DNA of 64,000 bases from NCBI RefSeq assembly GCF_036324505.1, contig NC_086357.1:24051293-24115292 (forward strand), read 5' to 3'. Source of the stretch: Eleginops maclovinus (Eukaryota > Chordata > Actinopteri > Perciformes > Eleginopidae). Each line of letters opens with the position of its first letter. The stretch's first letter is position 1. The notes beneath the pieces were generated by a model. That model had not been told where the DNA came from. It did not search any database and was given only the letters and a program-made list of their open reading frames with translations. Shown here one piece after another: positions 1-13,539 of the stretch. A program made the translations under genes and the position numbers.

Positions 1-600
1 GAGCAGTTTTCACCACCCTCTGTAGAGTCTTACGGTTGAGGGCGGTGCAACTGCCATACCAGGCGGTGATGCAGCCAGTCAGGATACTCTCGATGGTGCA
101 CCTGTAGAAGTTGCAGAGTATCCTGGAGTCCATGTTGAACTTCCGCAGCCTGCGGAGGAAGAAGAGCCGCTGTCGAGCCGTCTTGGATATGACCCTGGTG
201 TGATGTGTCCATGTCAGGTCCTCACTGATGTTAACCCCGAGGAACCTGAAGCTGCTGACTCTCTCCACAGGAGTCCCGTCGATGGTGATGGGTGTGTGTG
301 CTTCTCTCTGCCTCTTCCTGTAGTCCACAATCAGCTCCTTTGTTTTGCTGACGTTGAGATGGAGGTTGTTGTCCTGGCACCAAGATGTCAGGGCTCTGAC
401 CTCCTCTCTGTACGCCGTCTCGTCGCCGTCTGTGATCAGGCCGATGACGGTCGTGTCGTCAGCAAACTTGATGATGGTGTTGGAGCTGTGTGTGGCCACG
501 CAGTCGTGCGTGAACAGGGAGTAGAGGAGAGGGCTGAGCACACAACCCTGAGGGGCTCCGGTGTTGAGGGTCAAGGTGGAGGATGTGATGTTCAACTCAG
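1..600 (-). mobile_element. LINE (non-LTR retrotransposon) reverse-transcriptase fragment
   Basis: On the minus strand one frame stays open from about position 613 to base 1. It reads as the palm and thumb of a non-LTR retrotransposon reverse transcriptase: GAPQGCVLSPLLYSLF near 555-508, the catalytic FADDT near 470-455, then KTKELIVDYRK and FRFLGVNI further on. A stop codon at about 614-616 and loss of similarity near 600 suggest 5' truncation, the usual result of incomplete target-primed reverse transcription. The 3' part of the element runs off the window at base 1. The translation resembles the abundant teleost LINEs of the CR1/L2/Rex1 group, but I cannot fix the clade. The frame is intact over about 200 codons, so this copy is fairly young. 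The plus-strand ORF across it is an antisense shadow. Confidence 0.9.
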
Positions 601-1307
601 ATGAAATGATGCACTATTGATCATTTCCATCCAGACAAATGCTCTAAAAGGAACTGCAACGTCATTTCTAAAGCTGTTTTTCTTTCTGCAACACAATACG
701 AGCTGCAGTGTTCCAGAAACGTCATCTGTCAACAGAGTTAGCTTTCAATCCTGCACTCTTAGTGTAACAGTCATTGTTTGTCTTAAAGTTAAAGTCCGGG
801 TTGACCCTGCATTTAAATTGTAACATTACATGGGGGATCCATTTAATTCAAGTGGAAAAGTAGGGATATACTCATGTTTGGATCAGTAAAACCATCCAAT
901 TCCCAGCATAAAAGTTACATTTTATAAACTTTGATGTACAAAAACTGTGGCTTAGAAACCTGTTACTGCAACATAGAAAACACAACCTCATACATGATGA
1001 TCAAAATACCCTGATCTTTCCTCTACAGCAGTTAAAAACATATCCAACACTGTACGGATCTCTGCTTCCTCTACTGCTAGGTGTTTCAACCAAAGGTTTT
1101 AGTCTTTTCCTTCCAGTAAAGACAAACTTCAGAAGCCGTAATCTTGTTTATCCAGCACTCCTCCTGTCTGCTCGAGCATTCCTCTCCCTCCGTGTGGCCT
1201 GTTTGAAGATTTGCGGCGCATTTAAATCCACCACCCTGTGATCTGCTGGTCAGAGTCACCGCAACCGTCACTAAGGCTGACCAAGTCTGCCCTTGGGCCG
1301 GTGTGGT

Positions 1308-1424
<117 letters not shown>

Positions 1425-2809
1425 CTCACAAAGAAACAAAGCAAAGCACACACATATGTAGACTAATGTATGCGCCCATATATGTCCAACTCACACCTAC
1501 TGTACACACACTCACACACACTTGAACTACTGAATTGTGGGTCTTTCCCACAGGCTGATCCCCTCTGTCAGAAGCCTGTGCTGAGCTGTGGTCCAAACCC
1601 AATGTTTTCCTTAATAGAGGGTACGGGTGCTAAAACTATTAGAGGCAGCAATCATAGTCTTAATCATATTGGATTTCTACATACCAAGCACTTTCCCTGG
1701 GAGGCTACAGGCCGGGGACCCTGGGTGGTTGGAGGTTGGATGCATATGGAAGTGTGTGTGAGTGTTTCTGCGCCTCGCAAAGGAAACAAGATCATTTAAA
1801 AGAAATACTTCTGTGTTTATTTATTTGTGTGCTTTTGAGTACGGTATATCTTGATGATCATCCATTTATAGGATGTATTTAACAGATAACAGATAATTGT
1901 CACGTCTAACTGGCGGGTCATTTGAAATGTTTTTGTGCACTTTACCTAATTTTTCCCATGTTTCCTCTTTCATTTTGTTTAATTATTGCTACTCTTATGA
2001 CTAGAAATAAGTAAGACTCTTTACACTTGATGTCTTCTAGTGTTTTAGCCAAGTGGGGTTTGGTATTTTAGAAACACACAGCATAGTATTAGATAGATAG
2101 TATTTCCCAGAAGCCTCTCATAGATTTACATGACGGAAATATATGAGTATGGGTTGCCTTCTGCTCACCCCATTCTCTCCAGCATTTTGAAGTTTTCACT
2201 TTGGTGTGTCTTTAAAAAAATGAATACTAATACACCATGTAGGACTGCACAATAAATCAACATTCTATCTACTAATATAGACTAGTGCAATATTCCAAAT
2301 GCAGGACACTAAATATGAGTTATTTTACATTTTGAATGAAGTATTGTGGGGCTGCAGAAAAATCCTGGCCTACGAAACATATTAATTTGGTACAGATTTC
2401 TTTTAAAACCCCCATCATGATCATATTAATATATTTACAATCATAAGAGAATATTAATGCTGAATGATCAATCCCTCGAATTATGCAATCAAGCAAAAAT
2501 AATCACAATTAGCTGAATTTTAAAATGAGCACCGTTACTTGAACGTGTATCCTTTCAAGTGGTTTGAGTTAGTTGTATTGCGAAAATTGGGCTGGTATTT
2601 ATGACGTTTAAAAGAATGTGTTAGCCTGATAACACAGACAACACAGAGACGAAGGAAGAGCCAGGAATGTGACAGAGCAAAAATAATACTGGTGCTAGAA
2701 ATATGTGCCACTAACTCATGATGGAATATAGTCATGTGTGCACCAGACGTGGTCAGAATGTATTCCCCTGCTGGCTCTGTGCTTTTATTTATCTACTGGA
2801 TGGTGCATG

Positions 2810-2840
2810 CACACACACACAAACACACACACACACACAC
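2810..2840. repeat. short interrupted (CA)n
   Basis: About 31 bp of CA repeat with one AAA interruption at 2821. Confidence 0.95.
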
Positions 2841-3169
2841 TTTGCTATCACGCAAACAAGCAAACCGGGAACGAGATCAATGCCTTTCAACATCTCTCTA
2901 CATACAGTCCCACTCTCCACCTCGTTTTCTTCTAAACACACAAATGAATGAAGGTTGTAAATAAATTAAGGAGACTGTAAAAACATTCTCCAAGCCTTGG
3001 CCTGAGCTCAATTCAACAGAGCTGAGCGTCTAAACAGCAGATTTATGAAATAATGAGAGTCTTATGAGGGCAGTTAAATGCCTCGTCTCTGAAGCGACAG
3101 CCAGCGCCGCTCACATTCAAGGCCAGCGAGAAGAAGAGCTACTAATCTACAGCCAGTGTTGCTGTAACT

Positions 3170-3187
3170 CCCCCCCACCCCCCCCCC
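3170..3187. repeat. C-run
   Basis: A 7-base and a 10-base C run separated by one A. It is simple sequence prone to length errors. Confidence 0.95.
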
Positions 3188-5071
3188 ACATGCTGCTGAT
3201 GCTGCCTTCCACCTCCAAACCACTGGCAGCCAAGAGGGGGTTGTTTCCCATCACTGCCTCCCCTGCCTCTTGCGAGTTTTCCTGTCTGTTTTTTTGTCTG
3301 TTGTGCTCTGTCTCTACGTTGGCTGCCTCTACCTTTGGCCTGTTTCTTCCCCCCCGCACGGCCACACACACAAACACTGTTTCTATTTCCCCTATCTCTC
3401 ACACACACAAATCACTGCTTTCTCCAGCTTTCCTTCTTCCACCTCTTGATGGTGCAAGTAGAGTCATTTATGGGCTGCTCGTAAAAAAATATCAATCCTT
3501 CCTCAGTTTAGTTTTCAGCACAAGCCTCATCTCTGCCTCGGCTGTCAGTATGAACAGGTTGGGTTTATAAATTGCAGCATGTGTTGAGGCCAAAACTCCT
3601 GAACAACAGGAGTTAAGAAAAACCCTTTGGAAGCCTCTTGGCCGACGTCCTAACTGTATCAACCTTCTCAGGACTTCCATGGCTTTGTTTAAACCATACA
3701 GCGCTCAAAGTTAATTATCATGCGTAGTTTCTATTTACCACATCGGAATACTGTAGGAACATAATCAACACGCCTCTATTTACACATTCACGCGGCTCAA
3801 TGGGACATTATTCGGATTTTCGGACGTAACCCCAACCCTAACCCTAAGATGCTGGCAAGGTAAAGTATATTTAATGCTTGCTCAGAATGACTCATTTACA
3901 TTGTTGTTCTCACATACAGCTCTAAATAATTTCAGGGTTTCAGTGCAAGTTTAAAAGATGCTCAGAGTAAAAGATGGCAGGAGTTTGTATCTTTAGAGCA
4001 CAGAAGGATCCGTCACTTTGACAGCAGTTGTTTCATAGGTATATTCATTTACTATCTAGTCAAAAGCTCCTTAGCTTAACCCTGATAGAGTGTCCAACAA
4101 CTCCAAAGTCTTCCACATTTTAATGAGTTAACAGGCAGCAAGCCAGGCTACAAATATGAGGCATTTACTCTCCACCACTAACAGCTAGCAAAGCACACAC
4201 AATCCATCTCTGAACAAAATGAAGCTGATCAGAGGCTCACCAGAAGCTAGCTGACATGATAAGAAAACAGCATTTAGACAACTTTGGAAATAAGGAGCTT
4301 TCCTCCTCTTTTGGCAGAGGCTAACGATCATTTCCTGAACCAGTCATACACAAACAGACAGAATGTGGCCTGGCGGGGGGTTAATCTCCCTCTCATTACT
4401 GTAAAATAAGATGCAGCCAATAAAGATTTTCCTACAGTAAAAATACTTTTTATATCTGTCAAACACATCAGCAGTTTCTCTGGTGGTCCAACAGTTGTTA
4501 AGTGCTGGCAAACCTTGGTAGGCAAGGTTGGAAAGGTTGTAGACATTTGTGTGTGTTTGTGTGTTCCTCTCTAAGGCAGCTTGTTCTCATCCAGGAGATA
4601 ATTTCGACTCTGTTTCCTCGTGAATGTGCTGACAGAACGTCTTGAAACAGCCGAGTAGCGTGACCCTCGCTAAGTGTGATTTTCCCCAACTGGAAAACTC
4701 TTATTTGACGTTTATTCACACCATTTTACTGCTTGTTCATTCTGTGTCTCAACGTTTATATTACAGGCTGTCTCTGTTTTTCTTCAGGCCCAAAAACACT
4801 TGCATGAAATTTGACATTTTCCTGCTGATATGGCGTGAAATGGTGGCCTTGTGCGGGATTACGCGCGTTAGCCCGAGCATCGAGTGTGAAAGTGTTGTGA
4901 ATGAAGGAGAGGGGAGGAAGTTGGGTCCAATCCCGCTGCTGCTCCAGTCTATTAGACAGTCAGAGCCCTGTGCAATTTGGACAAACTCTGCGGTGAAGAC
5001 AGACACATATGGAAACACAAACACACCGTATCCACATGCATGCACGTAGGCACAGATGCAGTGAGTGACAA

Positions 5072-5072
<1 letters not shown>

Positions 5073-5119
<47 letters not shown>
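5073..5119. repeat. (TG)23 microsatellite
   Basis: A pure TG dinucleotide tract of 47 bp in intron sequence. Confidence 0.99.
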
Positions 5120-5121
<2 letters not shown>

Positions 5122-5749
5122 AAAGTGGAGCACAGGAAGGGGGAAGGACATTAAAGCTAAATAAACAGAGATCGGTGACAGTGGTGGAAGGAGAGCCGCC
5201 ATCAAATGGAAGAAAGGAGATGAAGGGCTCACTGCTGGACTGTATAATCTAGAGATTTGTCTTTGAGAGCACCCAGCCTGGGTGGGGAAAGGGAGGAAGG
5301 CCGGTGATTGAGGGTTTGAGAATGGATGGAAGATGAAGATATATGACTTGTTTTTTGAGGGATGGGGACAGGGCTTTGGGAGGATGAAGTGGGGAGATGG
5401 TGGAGGACAAACCTGCCCAGCTGGGCTCCAGACCTGAAGAGGAGGAGGAAGTGAGGGGCAATAGGTCTGCTCCCGCCTCTCTTCCTCTCCTGTTTAACTG
5501 TAAACATCTGGCCTTTTGTCTCTTATGATACTTTAACATTATACCCTCCCAAACCCCCACTGTGTCACTTCTCTTTTCCTCACATGTTGTCTCAGTTATT
5601 TTTCACTCCTTTTCTCCTCAATTTACTTTTTACACCTTGGCAAGAACACACATTCACAATATGCAGATGTTAGCATTTGATTCATATCCATCTGAGATAA
5701 AATGTTGTTGTGATCTGCTACATTACAGTAGTGACACTGGTCCACCAAT

Positions 5750-6224
5750 AGAGTGGTGAAGAACCGAGTCCTAAAACCAGTAAATAACTTGAAATTTGAC
5801 CACTTCCCTCGTCTTGAATTAAACAGTGTTTTGATTGTGTTTGTGGTCAGAAGCCTGAAATAAGGTCTGTGGTTTACACGAGCTGAAGAGATTTAAAGGT
5901 TTTGACTGAAAGAGCCTACAAAATGTCATCACGCCGACATGAGTCTGCCTTTAGCTTACCCATGATTTAGTTTGTTTATAGCCTTTATGTTAGCTTTTAC
6001 TTCTGGGGATTGCATTTACACTTCAAAAATCATTATGGGATGTCTACATGTTGAGATTAAGCCACTTGACAAAACGTCAACCTATCATAAATGTGTATTT
6101 ACCACAGAGTAGATTTTCTGCAATATTCCAAAATCCATTGGGGAAATCCAATTGCTTTTTGTCGAGGGATCCCTTTGTGATGCACATTTCCAGGTCGCCC
6201 AACAAAAATACACTTCTCTGTACA
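5750..6224 (+). mobile_element. MITE family 'GAGTGGTGCAG', copy A
   Basis: It begins with ATAGAGTGGTGAAGAAC and contains TGAAATAAGGTCTGTGGTT (5847-5865), TCATCACGCCGACATGAG and CTTTAGCTTA. Toward the end are TTCCAAAATCCATTGGG and CGCCCAACAAAAATACAC. The same blocks occur in the same order in copy B (22876-23419, reversed) and copy C (49628-50066). The right inverted repeat is decayed here. There is no coding capacity, so this is a non-autonomous element; the superfamily is not determined. Confidence 0.75.
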
Positions 6225-8262
6225 TTATGCCTGTTAAATAGTGCAAACAACGATTGGTTGCTTGCTAAGGTACTCACACAAACTCACTGAAAAGTTATTT
6301 CTTTGAGAGTCATTACATCATTTAAACGTCATGAGAATGATGTGTGAGGATTGAAGGCGGCATGCGTGTTAGACTTGCACGCACCCACAGAAAGCTCTTC
6401 AAGGACGCCAGTCACTTAAACCAGTTTATACATTGTGGACAATTGCTGTTTCCCAATCTGGATCCATTCTTTCTTCCATTACCCAATCTATGTTCATGCA
6501 GGACATTACGTGCTGCGCTCATGCTTCAGATGCGGACGAATCACTCTTTGGGAATTATTTTGTCTAAAGCCATTAGGCCAACCAAAGCAGACTGGGGGAG
6601 ATAAGAGCGAGTGGTGGGACCCTGGTTAGGGGCCGGGGCGGTTTTTTTTTTTTAAACACACACGGCTGTTTCTGCGGAGAAGACCCCAGCTCATCTGGTT
6701 TGGATAGCATCACACATCATAATGGGAGCCGGATAAATCCCATGGAATTCAATGAGAGTTTTCCCTCGGAAGAAAAAGCGCGCTGTGAAATGTGTTGGGA
6801 TTAGCGGGGGCCGTGATGTGGACTATCAGCTTTAAAAGGAGATAAGGTTAGAGGGATCTGATCTAGTGTAGATACAAGCAAGTCTTTTAATCGTATTTTC
6901 CTTAAAGCAGCTGAAGTAATCTGATAGCGGGTGAAGTCATTTCATTCAATGCACATTTTTGCTCAAGCGCTGTTTATTTACATCAGTGATCCCAGAGAAG
7001 GAAAGCAGATCACGCCATAAAGGATGATGGAAATGATACTTAACACATGGAGTTTTCAGGGATTCAAAGGGAATCACTTTAAAGACTCTAATATCTAAAG
7101 AACAGGCAGCACTTCTAACACGTAGTAAAAGAGGCAATAACGCGCCTGTTTTTAAGAAAATGTAATTAAATATATTGCTATTTAAATTGATTCCTTTGGA
7201 AACTTGTGGGTAGTGCAATAGCCTGTAAACTTTCATTCAACACCGACGTATTTGCACTTCATAAAACTGGTTTATTAACAATTTCTAATATCTTTCGCAA
7301 AAACAGAAACATCAGCATTGATTTAAGGTCATTTTTCAGTCAATATTCAGCTACTTTGAACTCTTTTTTAGTCAATACCAACTCCAGAGGGAAATATCTG
7401 ACCCTCTAAATGGCTCCACCCTGTTACCAAATAGTTTTGACATGTTTATCCCTGTTTGTGCTGAGATTTCTTGGCGAAAATAATGGCCTGTTTGAAACAA
7501 AGTAGGAGAGAGTAATGAGAATGAACCCAATCATTAAAGTGTATTGATGTAAAACCAAAACAATGAGCTAAAAGACAGTAAGACACTCAGACGGGCAAGG
7601 GTTTTTTGGGGGGTTTCTAATGACGTATACCAATATACAGTCATTTAATTCACTGTTAATGTTTTAGTTGCTATCTGACAGATTTTCCACTTCTGTCACA
7701 TTTACCCACTGTATATGTTTTGATCTAGTCCAGTTTAGTCATACTTCATTATCTCATCAGGAGAAAAGTGTTAGCAGCCAGATATGCAAACACCGTAATG
7801 TTCTGACATGTTGTCTTGAGATTTACACACGCTTTTGTTCCTGTTCAACAGATATGACCCCTTGGTGATGTTGTACCAAAACAGAAATTAGCACAATTTC
7901 CTTCAAACATTTCCCAGCACTGCTTGTGGGCATTCATGTTGAAGGACCAGCTGTGTGCTTTTTCAGCCGGGATCAAGTGATACTTTATTATTTTCTGTGT
8001 TTTCTGAGGAGGCAGGAAAGCTGGGATGACCGGCACAGCGGCAGCGCTGCCAAGTCAAACAGCAGGGGTGTGTTTGTGGACAAATGTAGGAGTGACACCC
8101 ACCCCCCCCCACTATTCACTGAGACTTTTAATAAGAGGAGAGACAGGAGGAGGCTCTGGGGACTGCAGGGGCATTTACAGTATGTGTGTAAGGGTGCCTA
8201 TATGTCTGTTTTATTGAAGAAAAGAAGATAGACAAGCAAAGAATGAAAGGAAAGGAGATAGC

Positions 8263-8467
8263 AGTGGTTTAAAGCAACTAAGTACTGAACTGAAGTATAC
8301 ATTTTACGGACTTCTACTTTAATTGAGTATTTACATTTTTGTAAATAGGTATATTTTGATGCTAATCATTTTTACTTGAGGGACATTTTGAAGGACTTGA
8401 GTACTTTTACACTGTGTTACTTCTACCTTTACTTATGTACAACATCTGAATACTTTCTCCACCTCTG
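8263..8467. mobile_element. hAT-like MITE ('CCACCTCTG' family), copy 1
   Basis: It starts CAGTGGTTTAAAGCAACTAA and ends ACTTTCTCCACCTCTG, which are imperfect inverted termini. The interior has the ACTTTTACTT/GAGTATTT wording seen in the copies at 55885 and 58919. The flanking octamers GGAGATAG and GAAGGTAG agree at 6 of 8 positions, consistent with a worn 8 bp hAT-type target duplication. It is a common teleost dispersed repeat by my recognition. Confidence 0.7.
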
Positions 8468-11029
8468 GAAGGTAGTAGTGGAGGTGGAAGAAAGGGTCAG
8501 AGGAAAGAAGGGTAAGAAAAAGAGGAGTTGGTTTATTTTAGAAGTTCTTTATTACTCCAAGCTGAGAGCTGGATATCTCCCGTCATTAGACATTCACCCC
8601 CTGCCTCGGAGAGGAAATAAGAGAGGACGGAAGGAAGAAGGAGGGGAAAGAATAGGGGGCTTTGGGTGGAAGCTGGTAGCAGCAGGCCTCTGCCACTGGG
8701 ATTGTCCCTGTGGTAATCCCTGGATTTCCTACGCTGAGACAGGAGGTAGACCAGGCAGGGTGAGAGACAGAAAGAAAGAGGAGGAATGAGAGAAAGAAAA
8801 GGCAGAGAAGAAGAGAGAAACAATATTCCAAACTGTTGCTTTCCAAATGGAAATTAAAGTATGTGATATGTCTGCAATATGTGGTTTGTTTACAGGTAGT
8901 GGAATGTGGCGTGTGTAATTATTAGCGTGTGTGCCGATATGTGAGCGTGCATCTGTGTGTATAGTGGGTATTAACCGGGATAAAGATTTGGAAGAAAGCA
9001 GGCGTCTGGCTTGCCGTAGCTCATGCCAGATGTGATGAGTTGAAAGTGCTGCGTACCTTCAAACAAGCAAACGATACATGCAGAAGGCGCCGAAAGGCTG
9101 TAAAAACTATTTTGGCAACGCTCTGACGCTGCAGGTCGGGTTTGAGGCATTTTTATGCTCGAACGTAGCCTTTAAAACAGGTCACATGATTCCCTCGGAG
9201 AGACGTAGGGAAGGAAAAAGTTGAAAGGATTTTGTTGATAAAACTGTAGGAGACAACAGTGGAGCTATCATGTGAGACTGTCAAGACAACTTTGATGTGG
9301 TCTTGTGTGACACCGTCTTACCGCCTAATGTATTCAAGGTGCTTTTTAGAGCAGAAATGGGCTAACAGGTCGGAAAACAGACGTCTTTTAAAATACCGCC
9401 GCCAATGCTCCATGTATTCAAACAAGAAGTCATACTGAGGTAGTGCAGGTTAAAGAAAATGGACAGAAGAGTGTTTTTTATGTAGTCTCTAATGGTTTTT
9501 ATGAAGTCCTTAACCTTAACCCTGTTTCCATGAAGGGAAGAGGGTTTCCCTTTTTGTAAGCTTTGGGATTTTAGCCTGTACATAACATTTACATGCACAC
9601 AAACCCACTACAGGATATGGAAAAACCCACGCAATCATGATTGGGCCTCTTTAAATCCAAAAGAATAAGCTATAAAACTCTAAAACGCTCGCCAAAGGAA
9701 GTGTTTGGTGATAATTGCTTTGATAAATAGCTAATGCTAGTATACAGTCGTTTTATCCACTGCTAATTGAACCGTTTGAACAAGGTGAAGCTTTGATTTA
9801 CCTTTTTTATTCATTTAGAATCTGTTTTGTTGGAATAGGAAAGATGATCTCAGCCCTGTAACCCTGTTTCCATGAAGGAAAGTCAGCTAACACAGATTGG
9901 TACCCAGCCTTTCCCTGCTCTGTGGGGAACAGGGATGAGCTCTCGCACTTCTCCTATTCTTGGGATGCCCTGGATGTTATTTCAACTCCCCATCCTCCTT
10001 CCTTTCAGTCACCCCAGGGTGCTGTGTGAACCCAATCCCCTCTTCTGGCCTCGAGCTGGAGCCTATGGCGGTGGGGGGGGGGGTGGCGGAAGCTGGCTCG
10101 GCACAGAGGAACCCAGCAGTGCGTGTCCTGGGTCAGGGGTCCAGATCTTCTCTTTCTCAGGCGATGAAACACAAGCGGCTTTCAGGGAGACGAGAGCGCT
10201 GGAGGGGAACGCACCACCCTCAATCTGTTTGTACTGTTGTCTTTATCAGGGGCGGATTAAATGACCAGACATAAAGACGGAGAAAGGGCTGCACTCCCAT
10301 CCTCTTTGAATGGTCTGTATTCAAGGATGCCACAACGTTTTAAAGAAACCAGCTGATGACTTATGGAGGGGTTATCAGTAAAAACCATTATCATAGCACC
10401 AGATTTTAGGCTTCTATTTCATCTCCTGTTTTGGAAATGAAAGCCAAACTTCCCATTAACCAGACACAGAAGGAAATGTGCTTTCTGTCACGAAGATAAT
10501 GTTGCTGCGTGTCTCTCTTCCTCCTGCTCAACATATGCTTGGTTTGATAATGGAGAGAGGAAGGATAAAACCAAATACCAACGCTTTACTCACTCTATAT
10601 TTTTAGAAACCATGGTGATGACATGCGCACCAAAAAAACAACCACTCTAGATTTTGCCAAATGTTGCAAATGTTAAACCCTCATGGTTTAAATATCCATA
10701 ATACTTACAGTAATAACTGGCTGTGTTTGCTGTTCTGCATGTCCTGTCAACAGTTTTACAGATGTCTCTGTTATAATGGCCGTCTAAGAGGAAAATGCTT
10801 TTTGGGTTGCAAGGCATTTTGGAGTTTCACTACCGCAGCATGCCATTATTTACCATTTCGGTCTAAAACTATTTCACAGAAATGGCGTTAAATGTTGTGC
10901 AGATATTTATGGTGCACAGAGCAGAAGTCATACTGAATTTGGTGATTCATAAATTGACTATGAGATCAAGGTCTTCTATGACCAAATGCTTACAAAAATA
11001 AGGAGATTCCCATCAGTGTCAGCTCTACT

Positions 11030-11150
11030 TTGTGTTTAGTGCTAATTACTTAGCCAACGTTACATGCTAAAGCTCAAAATATCAGCATTTTCATTAGGAG
11101 CATGTTAGCATTCTGAATATAGAATTAGGCAAAAAGCACTGCTGTCCATG
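11030..11150. repeat. degenerate teleost dispersed repeat (GCTAATTAG/CATGTTAGCAT type)
   Basis: The run of GTTTAGTGCTAATTACTTAGCC, ATATCAGCATTTTCATTAGG, AGCATGTTAGCATTCTG and AAAGCACTGCTGT matches the wording of a very common fish interspersed repeat that I recognise but cannot name with certainty. Confidence 0.5.
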
Positions 11151-13389
11151 AGGTTAAGGTTTTCAGGTTATACATTTTAGGATTTCTATTAGCTATTTAC
11201 ATGAACAAACACAGAAGCTTAGAGAAGAATACCAGCTTTTAGTGGAACTGATCCAAACTCACATGTGAGTCTCAAAAACACACAAGCATTTCACAAATCA
11301 GGTGGGTTGTTGCAAGTTGACAGTTACAGTATAACAAAGTCCATGTTATTTCATGTAGTGGTAGCCAATAAATCTGGGATTGATAACTTTCATGACAATT
11401 AACATCTGAGAAGACAACTATTGAGTTGTCAAAACAAGAAGAGATCTACAGAGAGAAACAGACTAAGTAAAGCTGGGGTAAATAAAAGAAGATGATCTCC
11501 CGCTGGACGCTAACACGCACCCCCGTGCTCTCATGCACCTGACTGCCAGGTTGTACCCAGTGCCCATGCCAGGTCTGAACTCATGCCCTGTGTACACGTC
11601 ATTACCCAAAGTCTGCACTACACAAATGTAGAAGAATCACCTCCATCTGCACAACACATGCCCCCTCTCATTGAGAACAAGGCTTTGTTTGTCTTCTACC
11701 ATTCTTTCACACTTTCAACTCTCTCTGGCTTTTGTTCTCCGCTCTCTGTCTTCCTCCAATAACTCCCTCCTTTCTCTGTTCTCCCCTCCATCGGTGTGTA
11801 GTGGAATAGTGTGTTATTGTTTTACAACAGAGAGAAGAAGTGAGTAATTGATAGAGCAATGAAGTGTGGCTCAGGGAAAGTGGATGTGATCGACTGGATG
11901 ATGCATTTACTGCTGCTGTGAACGATGTGCACTTTTCATTAGCTTTTACTGACTGTAGGGTAAAATATATTCCTGGTTATTATATGTTCTCCTCTTTACC
12001 AGAGTTCACTTTTTTGGCCTCCAAAGTTTGACACTTCCTTCTGTTGTTTAGCAGCCCAAAGCCCTTTAGCACAATCCATCACTCAAGTTCCCCGATTCAG
12101 ATTTAAGGAGGTATTTTAAAAGGGGAGTGATGTATTCGTCGAAATTGAGCTCTATAGGTTCCAGCGCCTTGTAATCGGCACCTACTCATGCTTCAGACCC
12201 GTAAAAACCTTCAAACAAGCTAACACTATTGCTAGCATACCGCCAGGATTTAACGCACTTCAAGGTCAATTGCTGCAATGCACACACATGTCGATAAATG
12301 ACATGTTATGAAACATGAAAGATCTCTCTGATTTCTTTTTTCATGTCGCTCCCGCTTCTGCCCAGCCCCTTTTTTTTCTGCTCTCTCTCCAACCCTCGAT
12401 AATGAATTTTTGGAGTGCTGCGCTCAGATCACAGGTTCCAAGACCATCCGCATGCTCTGCTCCTTCCAGCTTTGTTCTTATAAAGCTTTCATTAATTACA
12501 ATGAGAGTTTCTCACGCATAGATCAGACGAGGGGGAGAAAAAAAAGGAAAAAGAGAGACCTGCAGTGGTGAACTGTGTGGTGAGCAGAGTCAATGTTAGT
12601 TACTTTGAAAAGGCCTGGCTCTAAAAAGAGCCCGTCTGTCAGAGTGAGTGGACCACTTCAGCATGAGAACACCCACTTTGACAGCCAGCGGCACACACAT
12701 ATTCACATGTATGCGCGTACACGTGAGCACACACACACACACACACCGCAAATGTTTGCATTTTCCCCTCTCTCTTTCCTCAGCCTCCTGCCGTGATTGA
12801 CATGCTCTTTCATTCAGTCCAGCACAAACGCAGGCGCCATGGTTACAGCTGCAGAGATGTTCTCCACCCGGGAGACGGACAATATTGAAATAACAACTCC
12901 CTTAACAACACAACCGACCAAAACACACCCACAGATCCCTCCGTTTCTTACCATGCATCCCTCACTGCAGCCTCTCGTCTCTCATGTCTGCTTCTGTTTG
13001 CCATGTTAAGGGAAACCACCGGAGCTGGCAGCCTTACAAACAGCCTGACAGGTGTGTGTGCTCTGCCAGCCCACTACCCTCGACTGGTGTTTCTCTTGGA
13101 AACACTTTTGAGACGTGGCAGAGAGTCCTGTGGGTCAAGGACTTTGGGTCATGACAATTAACTGGCACAGAATCAATATCTAAAGGAGCAGAATGAGCTA
13201 CTGTAGCTAGTTAGCCACCAGGCAGAAGGTATTAGCATCGAGGCCTAGCATCACACCTCAATATGATCTTAAGTTTAGAGCTAAAGAAGAACATTTTGTG
13301 GGATGGCAATAGAAATATAGATAAGGTATAGTGTTGTAGGAGCCAATTAGCGCTCATGATACAAGTAAGAAACACACATACACATACAT

Positions 13390-13539
<150 letters not shown>

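Noticed and set aside
200..604. 134-codon plus-strand ORF
   Set aside because: It is antisense to the LINE reverse-transcriptase frame, which carries the recognisable FADDT motif on the minus strand.
3827..3847. Telomere-like (CCCTAA)2
   Set aside because: Only two or three imperfect units, too short to be an interstitial telomere array.
8376..8789. 137-codon ORF
   Set aside because: The first part lies in a MITE and the rest is purine-rich low-complexity sequence. No splice sites or family similarity.
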